Positions 1 to 11,115 of a stretch of DNA of 64,000 nt are shown here, piece by piece; position 1 is the first letter of the stretch, and each line of letters begins with the position of its first letter. The notes beneath the pieces are model-generated. The model was not told the origin of the DNA. It was given only the letters and a program-made list of their open reading frames with translations, and did not search any database. The stretch spans positions 37,420,214 to 37,484,213 of the forward strand of contig CM049320.1 in the NCBI GenBank assembly GCA_026874595.1. The letters run 5' to 3'. The stretch comes from Sipunculus nudus (lineage: Eukaryota > Annelida > Sipuncula > Golfingiida > Sipunculidae). The position numbers were made by a program, and so were the translations under genes.

Positions 1-417
1 TCAGTTTAAATTAAACTGGTCTTACTTGGTGCCCTGTATCAGTACATATAAAACATATAATGACTAAACTATCAATACAATGCATAAAATAATACCACTA
101 AAAAATATAAACATGAACATATGGACTCAAATCATAAAAGCATATTAAGAGAGTTAAGAAAGTATATCAATATATACATCTATAGACAGAAAGAGTAAAC
201 TAAAATATCACTTTGGATCAGTATATATATACATGCAAATATGCGAGGCATACGAACCAATAATATTACAATAATCTCTAGCATTTATGGACCTGATCAT
301 TGTTAGATTCAGTTAAATACGTATGAAATTAATTTACAGTTATTGTATGATCTATGAAATGATAGAAGAATGAGTGCTACATGTATAAAACGCAAATTTA
401 TGCAAATATAACATATG
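1..417 (-). other. 3' flank / probable 3' UTR of the CR1-type LINE
   Basis: This AT-rich stretch lies just downstream, on the minus strand, of the reverse-transcriptase stop codon at 418. I see no open frame, poly-A tail or simple terminal repeat that would mark the element's 3' end, so the end may lie outside the window or have no clear boundary. Confidence 0.4.
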
Positions 418-3331
418 TCATATAGAACATGCAGTTGCTAAAATTTCCAATTTGAGTCGTCTCTTAAAAGATGCACAAGTTATGGCTGACTTAGATTCAT
501 TTGATAAACTATTCCATATTTTTGGCCCCATATATAGTAAAGATTTTGTCAGATAGTTTGTTCTAGGTTTAGGAACGACTAAATCATTGCTCACAGCAGC
601 CCGGGTTTGATGATTGTGAGCTTCATTGACAAAGTGAAAATTATTCTCTTGTAAACCAGGAGCTATTGAACATACACATTTATACATAAGTACTGCAACA
701 GAATACATATAGCGTTGACGTATATTAAACCAACCCAGTTCATTTACTATGGTTATAGAATCAACATTTCTGTCATAGTTTTTGGATATAATGCGGGCAG
801 CTCTGTTTTGTATTTTCTGTACCGTGTCATTGGTAGACAATAATGAACAACCCCAAATGCTTAGGGCATAGTCAATATGAGGCTGAATTATAGTTGCATA
901 AACCTCTGTAAGAGATTGCATAGACAGATAGCTTGATATTCGGTAAAGAACTCCTATCTTTTGAGATAGTTTTTTGGATAGAGAGTGAACATGTGGTTTC
1001 CAGGATAAATTAGCATCTATTATAACGCCAAGTAGATTAATCTTATTAGAACAAAGTAATGTTGTATCTAATATTGATATCTTGAGTTTGTGATCAGCAA
1101 TTCTATGAAGATTTCCAAGTAGCATAACATTAGATTTATTATAATTCAGAGTAAGCAGGTTTTCGTCGTACCAGGTAGTCACTTGATTTACTACTCGCTG
1201 TAATTTAATCTCAGCTTCTACAACATTTTTACCATGGCAATATACAGTGACATCATCAGCGTACATTACAATACCATCAGTATTTAGCACATTTGGAAGA
1301 TCATTTATATATATCAAAAATAGAATTGGGCCGAGAACCGTACCCTGAGGAACACCTACATTAACAACAGCAGCATTGGATAGATTGTTATTGTATTTTA
1401 CGATCTGTAGGCGATCATGGAGGTAAGATTGAAACCAGGCAACTGTTTTCTTATCAAAACCAAAAACGAACAATTTTTCCAATAATCTTTTATGATTTAT
1501 GGTATCAAATCCTTTGGTTAGGTCGAAAAAACAAGCAGCAGTAACTTTACCCTGATCCATAGTTTTATATACGTCATTTGAAAATTTACTAAGAGCCGTT
1601 ACAGTAGATTTTCCAGGCAGATATGCGTGCTGACTTTCTGAAATATTATTGCTATTTATGATAAACCTGATTAGTTGCCTTTGTACAGCTTTTTCAAATA
1701 GTTTCGCAACGTGAGGTATTATTGATATGGGTCTGTAATTACTCTTATTTGCTTTATCGCCTTTTCCTTTATATACTGGAGTAATTCGAGCTGTTTTCCA
1801 GTCAAGCGGGTACGTGGCGTTATATAGTGATAGATTAAATAGATAACATAACATAGGACTAATGAGCTGCGATGCCATTTGGAGTAATGTGATGTCCATA
1901 TCGATTATATCCAGAGTGTGTTTAGGTGGAAGTGCAAGTAAATCTTTCTGTATATCCTGCGATAGTAATATAGAAAATTTGAAACGGGACTCTGTAATAT
2001 TCAACGACCGAACTGGGCGGGTTTCGGATGCCTTAAAATTTACCGCTAATATATCACCTATGGTACTGAAACTCTTCACATGATATATCGCAATCTCCAG
2101 GTTTAGCTGATGAGGAACCAGGTAATACTTTTTTAAGAGCGCTCCACATACCTTTGATATTATTATAGTTATTATCGATGTTATGTCTGAAATAAGCAGT
2201 TTTCGTCGATCTTATAAGCGTAGTTACCATGTTTTTCATTCTTCTATACTTAAAGAAGAGAATGTGAGATTTGTGTTTTACAGCGCATCTGTGTAATCTG
2301 TCTCTGAGCTTTATCATGCTACGGATTTGCGGTGTCATCCAAGGGTTATCTCTATGTTTTTCCCTACGAGACCATATGGGCGTATGCTTATTACAGATAT
2401 TTAGGAACTCAGTTTTCCAGCTGTTCCATGCAACTTCGATATTAGATTCATAGAATACGTTCTGTAGTATAACAGATGAGGCGATATCATTTCGGTAATT
2501 CTCTAGATTAAATTTGCTAAAGTTTCTAGATTTTATTGTTATGACATTTCTATTAATATTTTTAAATGATAGTACTGTGTAAACTAAATAGTGGTCACTC
2601 AAAGAGATTGGTAACACATCCGTAGTTATATGTCTCTCGGGAATGTTCGAGAAGACTAAATCTATCACTGTTGATGAGGTTACAGTTTCTCTGGTTGGAG
2701 ACTTCACTAACTGCTTAAGTTGGAAATTGCATAGCCACTGGTCAAAGACACTTGTCAAAGTTCCTGTTTTACTTACATCGATATTAAAATCTCCAAGAAT
2801 GACTACTGGTACATGGTATTTTAGCGATTCCTCAATAAGATCAGTGATTTTACTTAATAAGCATGTATCAGAAGATGGTGGTCTATATATTGAAACAACA
2901 ATAATATTGCGTTCAGCATACTTTACCTTTACAAAGATAGCTTCAGTATTGACTGATTGTAATTCATCACATAAAACCGGATTCAAAGTATCATCAACAT
3001 ACAAGGCGACCCCATCTCCGTGGCGATCTCGATCTCGCCTGAAGATCTGGTACCCAGGAATGTTAATTTCATCATTGGTTATATCTTCACACAACCATGT
3101 TTCATTTACTGATATGACTTTTGTGTTACACCTTAAAGCAATATCTTGAAATTCATCAAATTTTGGTAAGATACTCCTAATATTAAGGTGTATAAAACAG
3201 GTCTGCTTGTTATTAGATACATTTAATAGTTTGATTGGATCAGTAGGATTCTCACCAATTTGACCGACTTTGTCAATATTAGTGAGAAGCCATCGTGTCA
3301 ACATGGGATTCGGGAGAAAATTCTCTGACAT
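418..3331 (-). pseudogene. CR1-type LINE ORF2: endonuclease plus reverse transcriptase, one frameshift
   Basis: This is the replication protein of a non-LTR retrotransposon, which nicks target DNA and reverse-transcribes element RNA there. The first frame (3331 to 2054) encodes an apurinic-type endonuclease, with HLNIRSI, VNETW, YRPPSS, LGDFNID and SDHYLV in the usual order. The second frame (about 2082 to 418) encodes the reverse transcriptase, with YRPISIIP, FDLTKGFD, GVPQGTVLGP and YADD. The frames overlap at 2054-2079. The conserved joint that normally reads EEF...FSTIG is split between the frames around 2070-2082, so a small deletion has shifted the frame. The second frame has no ATG where it opens, only GTG, which fits a continuation rather than a separate gene. 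ORF2 starts 10 bp after ORF1 ends. Without the shift the protein would be about 970 residues, normal for CR1/L2-type elements. Confidence 0.9.
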
Positions 3332-3340
3332 TTGTATTTA

Positions 3341-4828
3341 TTATCTCGATCTTGGGGAGTGATCTTTGTGAAAATTTCTGTATGATTCCCATTCTTTCGA
3401 GCTGTCGTCATTTGTTTGGTTTAGATGGTATCTCACGCTGGATGCAACCTGCCCTGTCATAACTGTCACACCATGGTAGCTGAAATGGACGCCATCTGGG
3501 CGATAATACCGCTCTCTCAGTGGTGGAGAACAGTCATTGAAAATGACATCGGCATAAAGTTTACATTTCTGTTGTATCTCATGGTTTAGGGTTAGAATTT
3601 TCATGTTAAGATTTGAGTCATTTAGACGCCTAGGTAATGCAAGAGTTACAATTTGACATTTGCTACTTTTCCTTGTTAGTTCTAGCATTTTACAGAATTT
3701 GTTAACGAAACTTGAGCAGTCATCACATTCAACGTCATTTGTACCAACCTGTATCACTAGAGTATCATTCACAGAGAGATCTCGGCTAGCTTTAGGTATC
3801 TTGTACAGTGCCTCATCAAGCGTTAGCCCACTAGTGCTTAACACACATATCTGTTTATCCTGAAGATATTTGGCTAAACTTGCATAAGAATTTCTGACAA
3901 GTGAATCGCCAACAACCAGAACACGATTCCTAGCGCTTTTGTCATTCAAGTCAATGGTAACTGAGTCCGTTAAAGGATTACTAACTGCATCATTGTGTTT
4001 TGTTGCGTCGGATACTTGGCTTCCTAACCAAGTTTCTATGTTTTGGTTGACCTTCTTTGTAGCTAGAGTTTCATTCAGAGATGGCCAATCATCATTCACA
4101 AACTCCGTGTGGTTGTCATTGCCAGTTACCTTAGTTTTAGTGGTGGTTCCAATGGTCCCAGTTGAGCGTCTACGATAAGGGTCAACCATGGTTGCAGATT
4201 TACTGTTCTTACAAACTGCACTTTGGTTTGCATTTTGACATTTGCATTTTGTTTGAGATTTCATCTGAGATTGATTCAATTTTCTTTTCAGTTCAGTGCA
4301 TTCAGCGGTCTTGGTAGACAGTTCACGTTCAAGTTTTTCATTATTTGCTTTTATTTCTAGGCATTCTTGCATTTTATTAAGCATGGTTTTATTTTCCTGT
4401 TTTATAACTTGGATTTCAGAAAGTATCTGTGCTAGTAATGTTGGAGTTTTTCTGCAAGTGGGACAGTTCCATATGAGGCCTTCCTCATCAGGCATTGTGT
4501 TTGTGCAGTCATAATGAAACCAATTGTTGCACATACAGCATCTGATCGTACTTGTTTCAGTGGTGTTGTCATGTTTGCAGTTACTGCTGCAACATGAAGT
4601 ATCATTTTATAGGTTCAGTACATCAATTTGAGACTTATCTTGCGGTGTTCTTTTGTCAATCGAACTTACACTTTCTTTTGAGGAAACCTCTGCTTTCTTG
4701 TTTTTATTTCCATATATGTTTGGCCATTTTTTACAAGCACATTGAAGACAATATAGGTCGTCATCGATCCTTGTGGTAACACTGTGGTTTTTTATGTGAC
4801 AGTCTGTACATTTACTGTATTTAGGCAT
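3341..4828 (-). pseudogene. CR1-type LINE ORF1: PHD-like finger plus SGNH/GDSL esterase domain, one nonsense codon
   Basis: This is the first ORF of the same LINE. Reading starts at an ATG at 4828 and runs through a CxxC...CxxC motif (KCTDC, CLQC). It meets one in-frame TAA at 4607-4609 and continues in the same frame to 3341. Just after the stop comes a PHD-type finger (RCCMCNNWFHYDC, then WNCPTC), then a coiled-coil-like stretch of about 60 residues. Next is an SGNH-hydrolase fold: VLVVGDSLVRN (catalytic Ser), IQVGTND (Asn) and DGVHFSYHG (Asp/His). PHD plus esterase is an arrangement known for ORF1 of CR1-clade LINEs. The stop may be a mutation, or a second start at MCNNW (4534) may be used, but that would remove the first PHD cysteines. 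The esterase residues look intact. Confidence 0.85.
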
Positions 4829-4846
4829 GTTGACAGTTATCTGCAC

Positions 4847-5860
4847 GGAACTGAACTTGTAAATTTCGTCTGTCAGATATCTTTTGAACGCAATTAGTTT
4901 TGAAGCCAGGGTATTTCCCCCTGAAATTTGAAACGCAATTTTTTTTCTAGCAAAGTCTTGGAGTTCGATAACTGGTGACCTTGATCATTTTCATGATCAA
5001 ATCAGCCAAAATGTAAATTTTGTTTGACCCCCATAATTTGTGAACTACCAGATGGTTTGTTTTCACACACTTGATATGCAATCGAAAAATTTTGACCTCT
5101 GCCAGGATCATCAAGGTCAAATCAGCTTAATTATAGTTCTCCATTTTATGGATTTCTGATGAACGTGTTATGTATTTTTCCTCAAATTACATCCTCTGTG
5201 TCAATTTTTCAGCTGTGGTTTCTAGAGCCCGTAGCCGTGCCAGACACACAATGCGGCTGTCTTTAAAAAATTACGTGTGATATATTGAGTCCATTTTACA
5301 TTTAACAAGTTTGTGATTAAATTTCGAGTATTGTTTTTGCTGGTGGTTTCATAATGCACCTCTTTCATATTTAAACAATCCGACGTTTCCTTGTCGGTCA
5401 TTATCAAAATCAAGAAAACATGTAAAATATAAAAGAAGATGTTGCCATGAAATGTACCGATTTTTTATATTAAAGTGCCCAGCATTAAGCGTTTTGTTTC
5501 AAGTAGAAGGGTGCTTTAATGTTCTTGACTATTTTTTAGACTTTTTACAACATACCCCAGTTTCAACAAATAAATACACAGGTCTGGACCCTCGCAATGT
5601 TTCAACTAAATTGATGTTCATTGTTCTCAATATTATGATTAGCTATTTCAGTAATGCTGTCATGCTAGGCATCCAGGCGTCATGACATGGTGACCTATAG
5701 TTATAATCTCATATTTGATTAATATTGATACTTTATGTAATATGAAATGTAAACTCTCTAACGCGGAGTATAAAAGGAACAACAACAGAATTCCTGTGAA
5801 ACCACGACGGATCTTTTCGATGCCCGGCATCGTTATATAGGGTCACTATGGTAAATTACA
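4847..5860. other. Unassigned AT-rich spacer, possible LINE 5' UTR
   Basis: No convincing coding frame is present. It contains two loosely similar stretches built on TGACCTTGATCAT / GATCATCAAGGTCAAATCAGC at about 4975-5010 and 5095-5130, which look like dispersed-repeat fragments. The part next to 4846 may be the LINE 5' UTR. Confidence 0.3.
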
Positions 5861-6425
5861 CCTGAAGCCTTGACCCGCTGCGGTCAAAGTACACCGCAGT
5901 ACTGCACGGGTTTTAGGACCGCATGAATATTTAAGTCTCGGTCAAAACCCGCTGCGGCCACCGCATACCGTAGATCAACGTTCGGTTTTTGAAACCGCAG
6001 GAATACTTATGCGGCCGACGTGCGGAAACGGCAAGGTGTTTTCCACATTCTCACAGCCTTCGCACGGTAAAGTAAGCTAACCCTGCGGACGTCACAAGCT
6101 AACCTTGCGGAAGCCGCAAAGACCCCTTACGACAGCCGCAGGTAGGCCAAACGTCTCTCGGGTAGCCGAGTAGGCTTTAAAAATTGCACGGGCATCCTAC
6201 GACATCCATACGTCTACGGTACGGTGCCCGTACGGAGCCCGTAGATGGCTGCCTGACGCATGGCCGCCGCATCAACTTAGCGTTCGCTCTAATGTCAGTT
6301 ACGGTCGTTGCGGAGTCCCTGTGGCTTTAAAAAACGCACGGTTGCCGTGCGTCTACCGCACGGAATAGCCAAAAAACACTCGCCATACGGTGACCGTATC
6401 CCGGTTGTGACCGACGTTTAAGAAA
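5860..6425. repeat. CpG-rich block with recurring CCGCA/TGCGG words
   Basis: This roughly 570 bp block is far richer in G+C and CpG than its surroundings and is saturated with CCGCA, TGCGG, GCACGG and TACGG. It contains a 22-bp near-tandem pair (AAGCTAACCCTGCGGACG followed by AAGCTAACCTTGCGGAAG, about 6073-6117). It also contains two similar phrases, GGCTTTAAAAATTGCACGG (6172) and GGCTTTAAAAAACGCACGG (6323). No ORF runs through it. It could be a dispersed element or a CpG-island-like promoter. I recognise no gene. Confidence 0.5.
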
Positions 6426-6429
6426 GACT

Positions 6430-7158
6430 GGTGACGCCACCTAGATTCTTTTTTATTGGTATCCATGTGTCCGTTCACACGTCTCAGGAGTGGATTGATT
6501 TATTGGCCTAAAAATTTGTCTGACCATGTATCACATATAACTTTTTTTTCATGAAATTCTCACATATATTATGAGCGTCGATGGCTCTATTTATACCTAA
6601 AAATGGTAGCGCCACCTGTATTGTGAGCCAAACGGTACATCAGGTACGGGTGAAAATCACACATTTCTGGGAATGGTTCAATGTCCATCTATCAAGGCTA
6701 GCTTTCTACCTGGATCCTGGAGACAGGTGGCGCCACCTTTATCTCCTATTCGTAGTATTCACCCGTGTACATATCTTAGAAGTGGTTCAGTGTATTGGAT
6801 TTAAAGTTTGTATTCCTGTCGCTCATGGATAGGTATTTTACTCATATAAGAGACCGGTTGCGCCGCCTAAAATCATGTTTTGGTGACATCCGTCTATGCT
6901 TCTATTATTGGTGAAATACAACACAAAATTCAGGGGGAGGGGATTTTATGTATAAGTCTGAACGTTTGCATGGCCATAGATTTTTCATTTCTTTATTTTA
7001 TATCCAAGATTGTTGGCCCCACCTATAATCGTTTGCACATGTAATTTAAGCATGGACTGTGTTCGTTAAATATCAAACATATCTCAGGAATGATTATGAG
7101 TATCAGCCGGAAATCTTGGCTAGGTGTGTCAAAAAGAGGAATGGTGGTGCCAGTTTTG
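6430..7158. repeat. Degenerate repeat array anchored on GCGCCACCT
   Basis: Variants of GCGCCACCT recur near 6434, 6608, 6730, 6860 and 7017, that is every 120-175 bp. Between them a second anchor recurs, resembling CTCAGGAATGGTTCAATGTATTG. The same two anchors appear near 12.96-14.0 kb, 19.94-20.26 kb, 23.60 kb and 28.31 kb, so this is a dispersed and strongly diverged family. Confidence 0.5.
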
Positions 7159-7159
7159 A

Positions 7160-8872
7160 TTTTTATGCCCCCGCCACAAAGTGGCCGGGGCATATAGTTT
7201 TACCCATGTCCGTCATTCCGTCCTTCCGTCCTTCCGAAATCAAACAGTTGTACAGACTTTTTTTCGCAATGCCTGCAGATATTGGCCTGATTTTTGGTGT
7301 GTGGGCAGATAATGACCAGTTACAGATCGAGTTCGCGTTTCGTCCCGGTTGACCTACTTTTGACCGTTTTACGGCTCCTAAACTTAGAAAATTTCATGAA
7401 AAATAGAAATTTTCATGACAAATACACATGTACGGACTTTTTTTCGCAATGCCTGCAGATATTGGCCTGATTTTTGGTGTGTGGGCAGATAATGACCAGT
7501 TACAGATCAAGTTCGCGTTTCCTCCCGGTTGACCTACTTTTGACCATTTACGGCTCCTTAACTTAGAAAATTTCATGAAAAATAGAAATTTTCATGACAA
7601 ATACACATGTACGGACTTTTTTCGCAATGCCTGCAGATATTGGCCTGATTTTTGGTGTGTATGCAGATAATGACCAGTTACAGATCGAGTTTGCGTTTTG
7701 TCCTGGTTGACCTACTTTTGATTGTTTTACAGCTCCTAAACATAGAAAATTTCATGAAAAATATAAATTTTCATGACAAATGTACATGTACAGCCGTTTT
7801 TAGCCCTCAGTTCATAGGCTGATGGGCTATTGTCGTCACCCAAGCTGTCCGTCTATCCGTCCATCTGTCTGTCGAGTGTCCGTCCGTCCGTCCGTCCGTT
7901 CCGCGTCTGTTAACTTTTACCTTGTGAGCGGGATATCTCTAAAAGGATTCACCGTTGGAGGTTTATGTCATCAGTGAAGATGTATATCGATAAAATCTCG
8001 GTCAAGTTCGAAGATGGGTGACCTTGACCCATTTTCTACATTTTAGAGCTGATTATAGAAAAACACTCAGAAGCTTATATCTCAGGAACCATTGTGTGGA
8101 TTTTCACAAAACTTACTATGATCATTCGGACTGATGGTCTGTACGTGCTACACAATTTTGGTGGCCTGCAATTTCTGATTTTTTAATGAAATTTTATCGG
8201 ATTTTTCAATTTTGGCCTTTGTGCAGGATATCTCCAAAGGTATTCAACTAAGGAACTTCATTACTTCATTGGTTTTGCATCATATTTACAAAATCTTGGT
8301 CAGGTTCAAAGATGGTTGGTCTTGACCTACTTTTCAAGGTCACAGAGCTTAGTATAGAAAAAAAACTTAGGGGGATATTTCTCAGGAAGCATTTGGTGGA
8401 TTGTTATAAAACATGGTACATACCTCTCCAATTTAACTTTATAACTGATTACCAGCTTTTGCTAATGTTCTAGTTTTGCAATGCAATGCTTACAGATACT
8501 GGCCCAATATTTGGTCTGTGGGAGCATAATGACCACTTACAGGTCAAGTTCGCGTTTCGTCCCAGTTAACCTATTTTTGACCATATGACAGATCCTGAAC
8601 ATAGAAAATTTCATGAAAGACAGAAATTTTTATGAAAAATGCACATGTATGGACTTTTTTTCACAATGCCTGCATACTGGCCTGATTTTTGGTGTGTTCC
8701 TTGATAATGACCCGTTACAGATCGAGTTTGCATTTTGCCCTTCTTGACCTACTTTTGACCATACAACACCTCCTGAACTTAAAAAAAATTTACAAAATTT
8801 AACAAATGTTTCTAATTTGCCCCAGGCGGGGGCATTCGTGTCGTACCGACACATCTAGTTTTTTTTTAAATA
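7160..8872. mobile_element. Non-autonomous repeat element with ATGCCCCCGCC/GGCGGGGGCAT ends
   Basis: The left end reads TTTTTATGCCCCCGCC near 7161 and leads into a CCGTCCTTCCG tract. The right end contains GGCGGGGGCATTCGTG near 8825 and finishes in ATCTAGTTTTTTTT. The inverted GC-rich ends resemble an element family abundant in molluscan genomes (my recollection). Inside are five copies of a roughly 180-bp unit: 7250-7430, 7431-7609, 7610-7790, about 8468-8646 and about 8647-8820. The first three are nearly identical. Between units 3 and 4 lies a different repeat. No coding capacity was found. Confidence 0.65.
7797..8460. mobile_element. Repeat nested inside the 180-bp-unit element
   Basis: This insert begins TTTTTAGCCCTCAGTTCATAG, has a (GTCC)n-rich leader at 7840-7905 (ending GTCCGTCCGTCCGTCCG), and contains runs such as GGATATCTCTAAAAGG and its partner GGATATCTCCAAAGG. 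It replaces the start of unit 4 of the surrounding array, so it arrived after the array formed. It is non-coding. Confidence 0.5.
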
Positions 8873-8984
8873 ATGTATGAATGCACATATCTCATGTGTG
8901 ATTTAACATGTTAGCCTGAAAGTTGTTAGTCAGTTCCTCTCGGATAGTTTCCGTGTACCTTAAATCACGTTTTAGTTTTATACA

Positions 8985-10205
8985 TTTACTGTTGCGCTAG
9001 CATTTCAAGAACTCGTCGAACGTAGCCAGCGTCACCTGTGGGTGTTCCCTCTGGACCGCGACTACTAATGGTAACCTAGGATTCGGGTAGGTTTTTCCTG
9101 TTGATATTGGTTGTTTTTGCCTCAACCACGCAGCCTGTAAATGCCCAACATCGGTTCCCCATCGGAACCCGAGGTATGCCTGCAGTCGCCTATGTTCGCG
9201 GTCCTACATAAACACGTAGGTTTTTTCATGCAACTTAATCATCTGGTATACTCGAGCGGAGTGTGACAAATAGTCCATTACACCATCTAAGCCAATTACC
9301 CGGTCCTTTACCATGGAATTTAAAATGGCCAAATTAGGTCCAGCGTTCAAGATCACTTGGAATGACCCCTCCCCTGTGTTTGACGATAGAACAACAGATT
9401 CTCCACGGCCCCCACTTACATCCACAAATTCAAGAATATCGTTGAATTTACACCTACCGGATGTGAGGCTATCCAGATGGATTTGAGGGTTGTCCCATGA
9501 GGCTTGCGTCGAAAAATTAACTCCCATCTGACGGTTATTGCGATTTAACGGAGCCGAGCGAAGAAGGTCAGCGAGAAGCTCCGGATGGGCATCATCTTGG
9601 CAGGTAGGATGCTGTTTTCGGAAGTGGCCTTGTTCTCTGCCGCCATTATGGTTGCCGAGCACACCTGAGCTCGCCATATACTGTGTAGTATTTTGGTTTT
9701 CAGCGGTTTGCTGTTGCGCTAGCATTTCAAGAACTTGTCGGACGAAGCCAGTGTCACCTGTTGGACTTCCAGCGCTTACCGGCCTACTGTTGGTTTCGTC
9801 TTCTCAATGACCATTAACTGATAACATGGCCGACGGCTTCCTGTGTGTGCTGAGGTGGGCTGACGAGACCGTTCTTCAAACTGTTTGCTCGTACCGTTTG
9901 ACTCTTGAAGACTGTAGTGCCGCAACCCCTTTTGGCACTAATTTACGTTGTCCACGGGGTATTTTCTTTTTCACAATGTCCTCTGCCTCAAGTAATGCCA
10001 GGGCTTCCATTGAAGTGAACCCTTCATTTTTTAGCAGACTCACAGTCGTTTGGTCAAGTTTTAGCTCAACGGACTTCCGGTTAACATGGCGGACTGATGG
10101 CAACGCCTTAACGGAGCTCTTAAAAAAACAAGCAATAGTGCTACATATTATGGCAGAAACCTTTAACATAATAACAAGATCCAGGAGCAAATCGGACTTA
10201 TCCAA
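8985..10205 (-). pseudogene. Decayed gag-like ORF of a retroelement (SAM-like plus conserved gag region)
   Basis: One minus-strand frame runs through this region, broken by in-frame stops at 9876, 9804 and 9204. Its upstream part has a SAM-like helix bundle (LLKNEGFTSMEALALLEAED, then PRGQRKLV). A variable middle follows, then a conserved region: KFNDILEFVDV, QVILNAGPN and VMDYLSHSARVYQM. After the 9204 stop it continues DREHRRLQAYLGFRWGTDV and HLQAAWLRQKQ. I associate this architecture with ORF1 of DIRS-like or related retroelements in marine invertebrates, but that is recollection and the family could differ. The frame is interrupted at 10070 by the L1/Tx1 insertion and resumes beyond it at 18974. 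A 60-bp segment occurs twice, at 8989-9048 and 9711-9770. Confidence 0.6.
10056..10070. repeat. Left target-site duplication of the L1/Tx1 element
   Basis: AAGTTTTAGCTCAAC sits immediately before the element start. The same bases follow the poly-A tail; the 13 bases from GTTTT are unambiguous, and the leading AA merges with the tail. Confidence 0.85.
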
Positions 10206-11115
10206 TCAGGAAGCAGCAGATATGGATAAATATTTAGAAAGTCAGAAAAAGAAGGGCAAAACCACTTCGACTACGAGGGAGGAACCAGAGCCGGAGAGAC
10301 CATGTGCACAGGCAAGTGGGCCCATTGTCACCTTCATTGAAGCGAAATGCGCCGAGTTGGAAAGCTCGTTTCAAAAGGCTTTACACGAGTTCCAGGCGTC
10401 ACTCATTGAGGACATAGAACACTTAAAAAAAGACATGCAAGATGTAGACAGAAAATACTCAGAACTTACAGAGAAGACAGGAGAAATTACACATAGTATA
10501 GAGTACTCACAAGCAGAGATAGAGACACTGAAAGTAAAACTGGAAAGAGCCGAGTCAAAAAACAAGGTTCTCCAGGAAGAGATAGACACACTAAAGTCAG
10601 AGAAACGTGAGACAAACGAACAACTCGATAAGATGAAAACAAAACTTGTAGACTTTGAGCGACATAGTCGCGAATACAACCTAAGGCTATTGGGAATAAC
10701 AGAGGAACAGGGAGAAATATGTGAAGATATCGTCGCCAAGGTCATAAAGGAACAAAAGTTAATGGGTGACAAAACAACAGATGGCATAATGAAAACAATA
10801 GAACTGGCACACAGAACAGGCGCAAGAAAGTCAGGGGTCAATAGACACATCATTGTGCGCTTCATGAAAAGACCCACTAGAAACGGTGTGCTGAAATCTC
10901 AAAAGGAGAACAACACAGAGGGCGAGCGTAGAAAAGTCTTCTTTGTGGAGGATCTCACAAAAGAAGACTACCTTCTCAAAAAGAAAGCTATCCCCCAGAT
11001 GCGTACAGCCTTCAAGGACAGAGTGAAAGCCCGTTTTTGGCGTGGACGACTTATAATAGACGGGAAGCAAGTTCGTATTCAAGACACAAGTTCTCAAGCC
11101 AGTCAACCAGAATAA
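10150..11115 (+). CDS. LINE-1/Tx1-type ORF1 RNA-binding chaperone protein
   Basis: This encodes a 321-residue protein, starting at the ATG that begins MAETFNIITRSRSKSDL. The frame is open further upstream to 9826, but that part lies in the flanking gag-like sequence and cannot belong to the element. Residues about 60-185 form a long coiled coil rich in heptads (ECSQAEIETLKVKLE-like). An RRM-like domain follows (EYNLRLLGITEEQGE ... NRHIIVRFMKRPTR ... VFFVEDLTKEDYLLKKK), then a basic C-terminal domain ending GKQVRIQD. This order matches L1-type ORF1 proteins, which trimerise and coat the element RNA. The frame is intact. The protein is expected to act in trans with or cis to the ORF2 product at 14,984. 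Confidence 0.88.
   Translation: MAETFNIITRSRSKSDLSNQEAADMDKYLESQKKKGKTTSTTREEPEPERPCAQASGPIVTFIEAKCAELESSFQKALHEFQASLIEDIEHLKKDMQDVDRKYSELTEKTGEITHSIEYSQAEIETLKVKLERAESKNKVLQEEIDTLKSEKRETNEQLDKMKTKLVDFERHSREYNLRLLGITEEQGEICEDIVAKVIKEQKLMGDKTTDGIMKTIELAHRTGARKSGVNRHIIVRFMKRPTRNGVLKSQKENNTEGERRKVFFVEDLTKEDYLLKKKAIPQMRTAFKDRVKARFWRGRLIIDGKQVRIQDTSSQASQPE

Larger units (their letters stand above)
418..4846 (-). mobile_element. CR1-clade non-LTR retrotransposon, inactivated
   Basis: ORF1 (PHD and esterase) and ORF2 (endonuclease and RT) lie head to tail on the minus strand with 10 bp between them. The order and domains fit CR1/L2-type LINEs. One nonsense codon in ORF1 and one frameshift in ORF2 make this copy non-autonomous. 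No target-site duplication or clear 5' end was found, and the outer limits are set by the ORFs only. Confidence 0.85.

Noticed and set aside
7200-8830. Small frames such as 7059-7352 in the 180-bp units
   Set aside because: Frames open and close differently in each unit, so they are not conserved coding sequence.
9538-9810. Plus-strand 90-codon frame
   Set aside because: Antisense to the gag-like pseudogene with no motif of its own.
9826-10149. N-terminal extension of the L1 ORF1 frame
   Set aside because: The frame is open from 9826, but this part lies in the flanking gag-like sequence before the element start at 10,071 or in the short 5' UTR, so it is not part of the protein.
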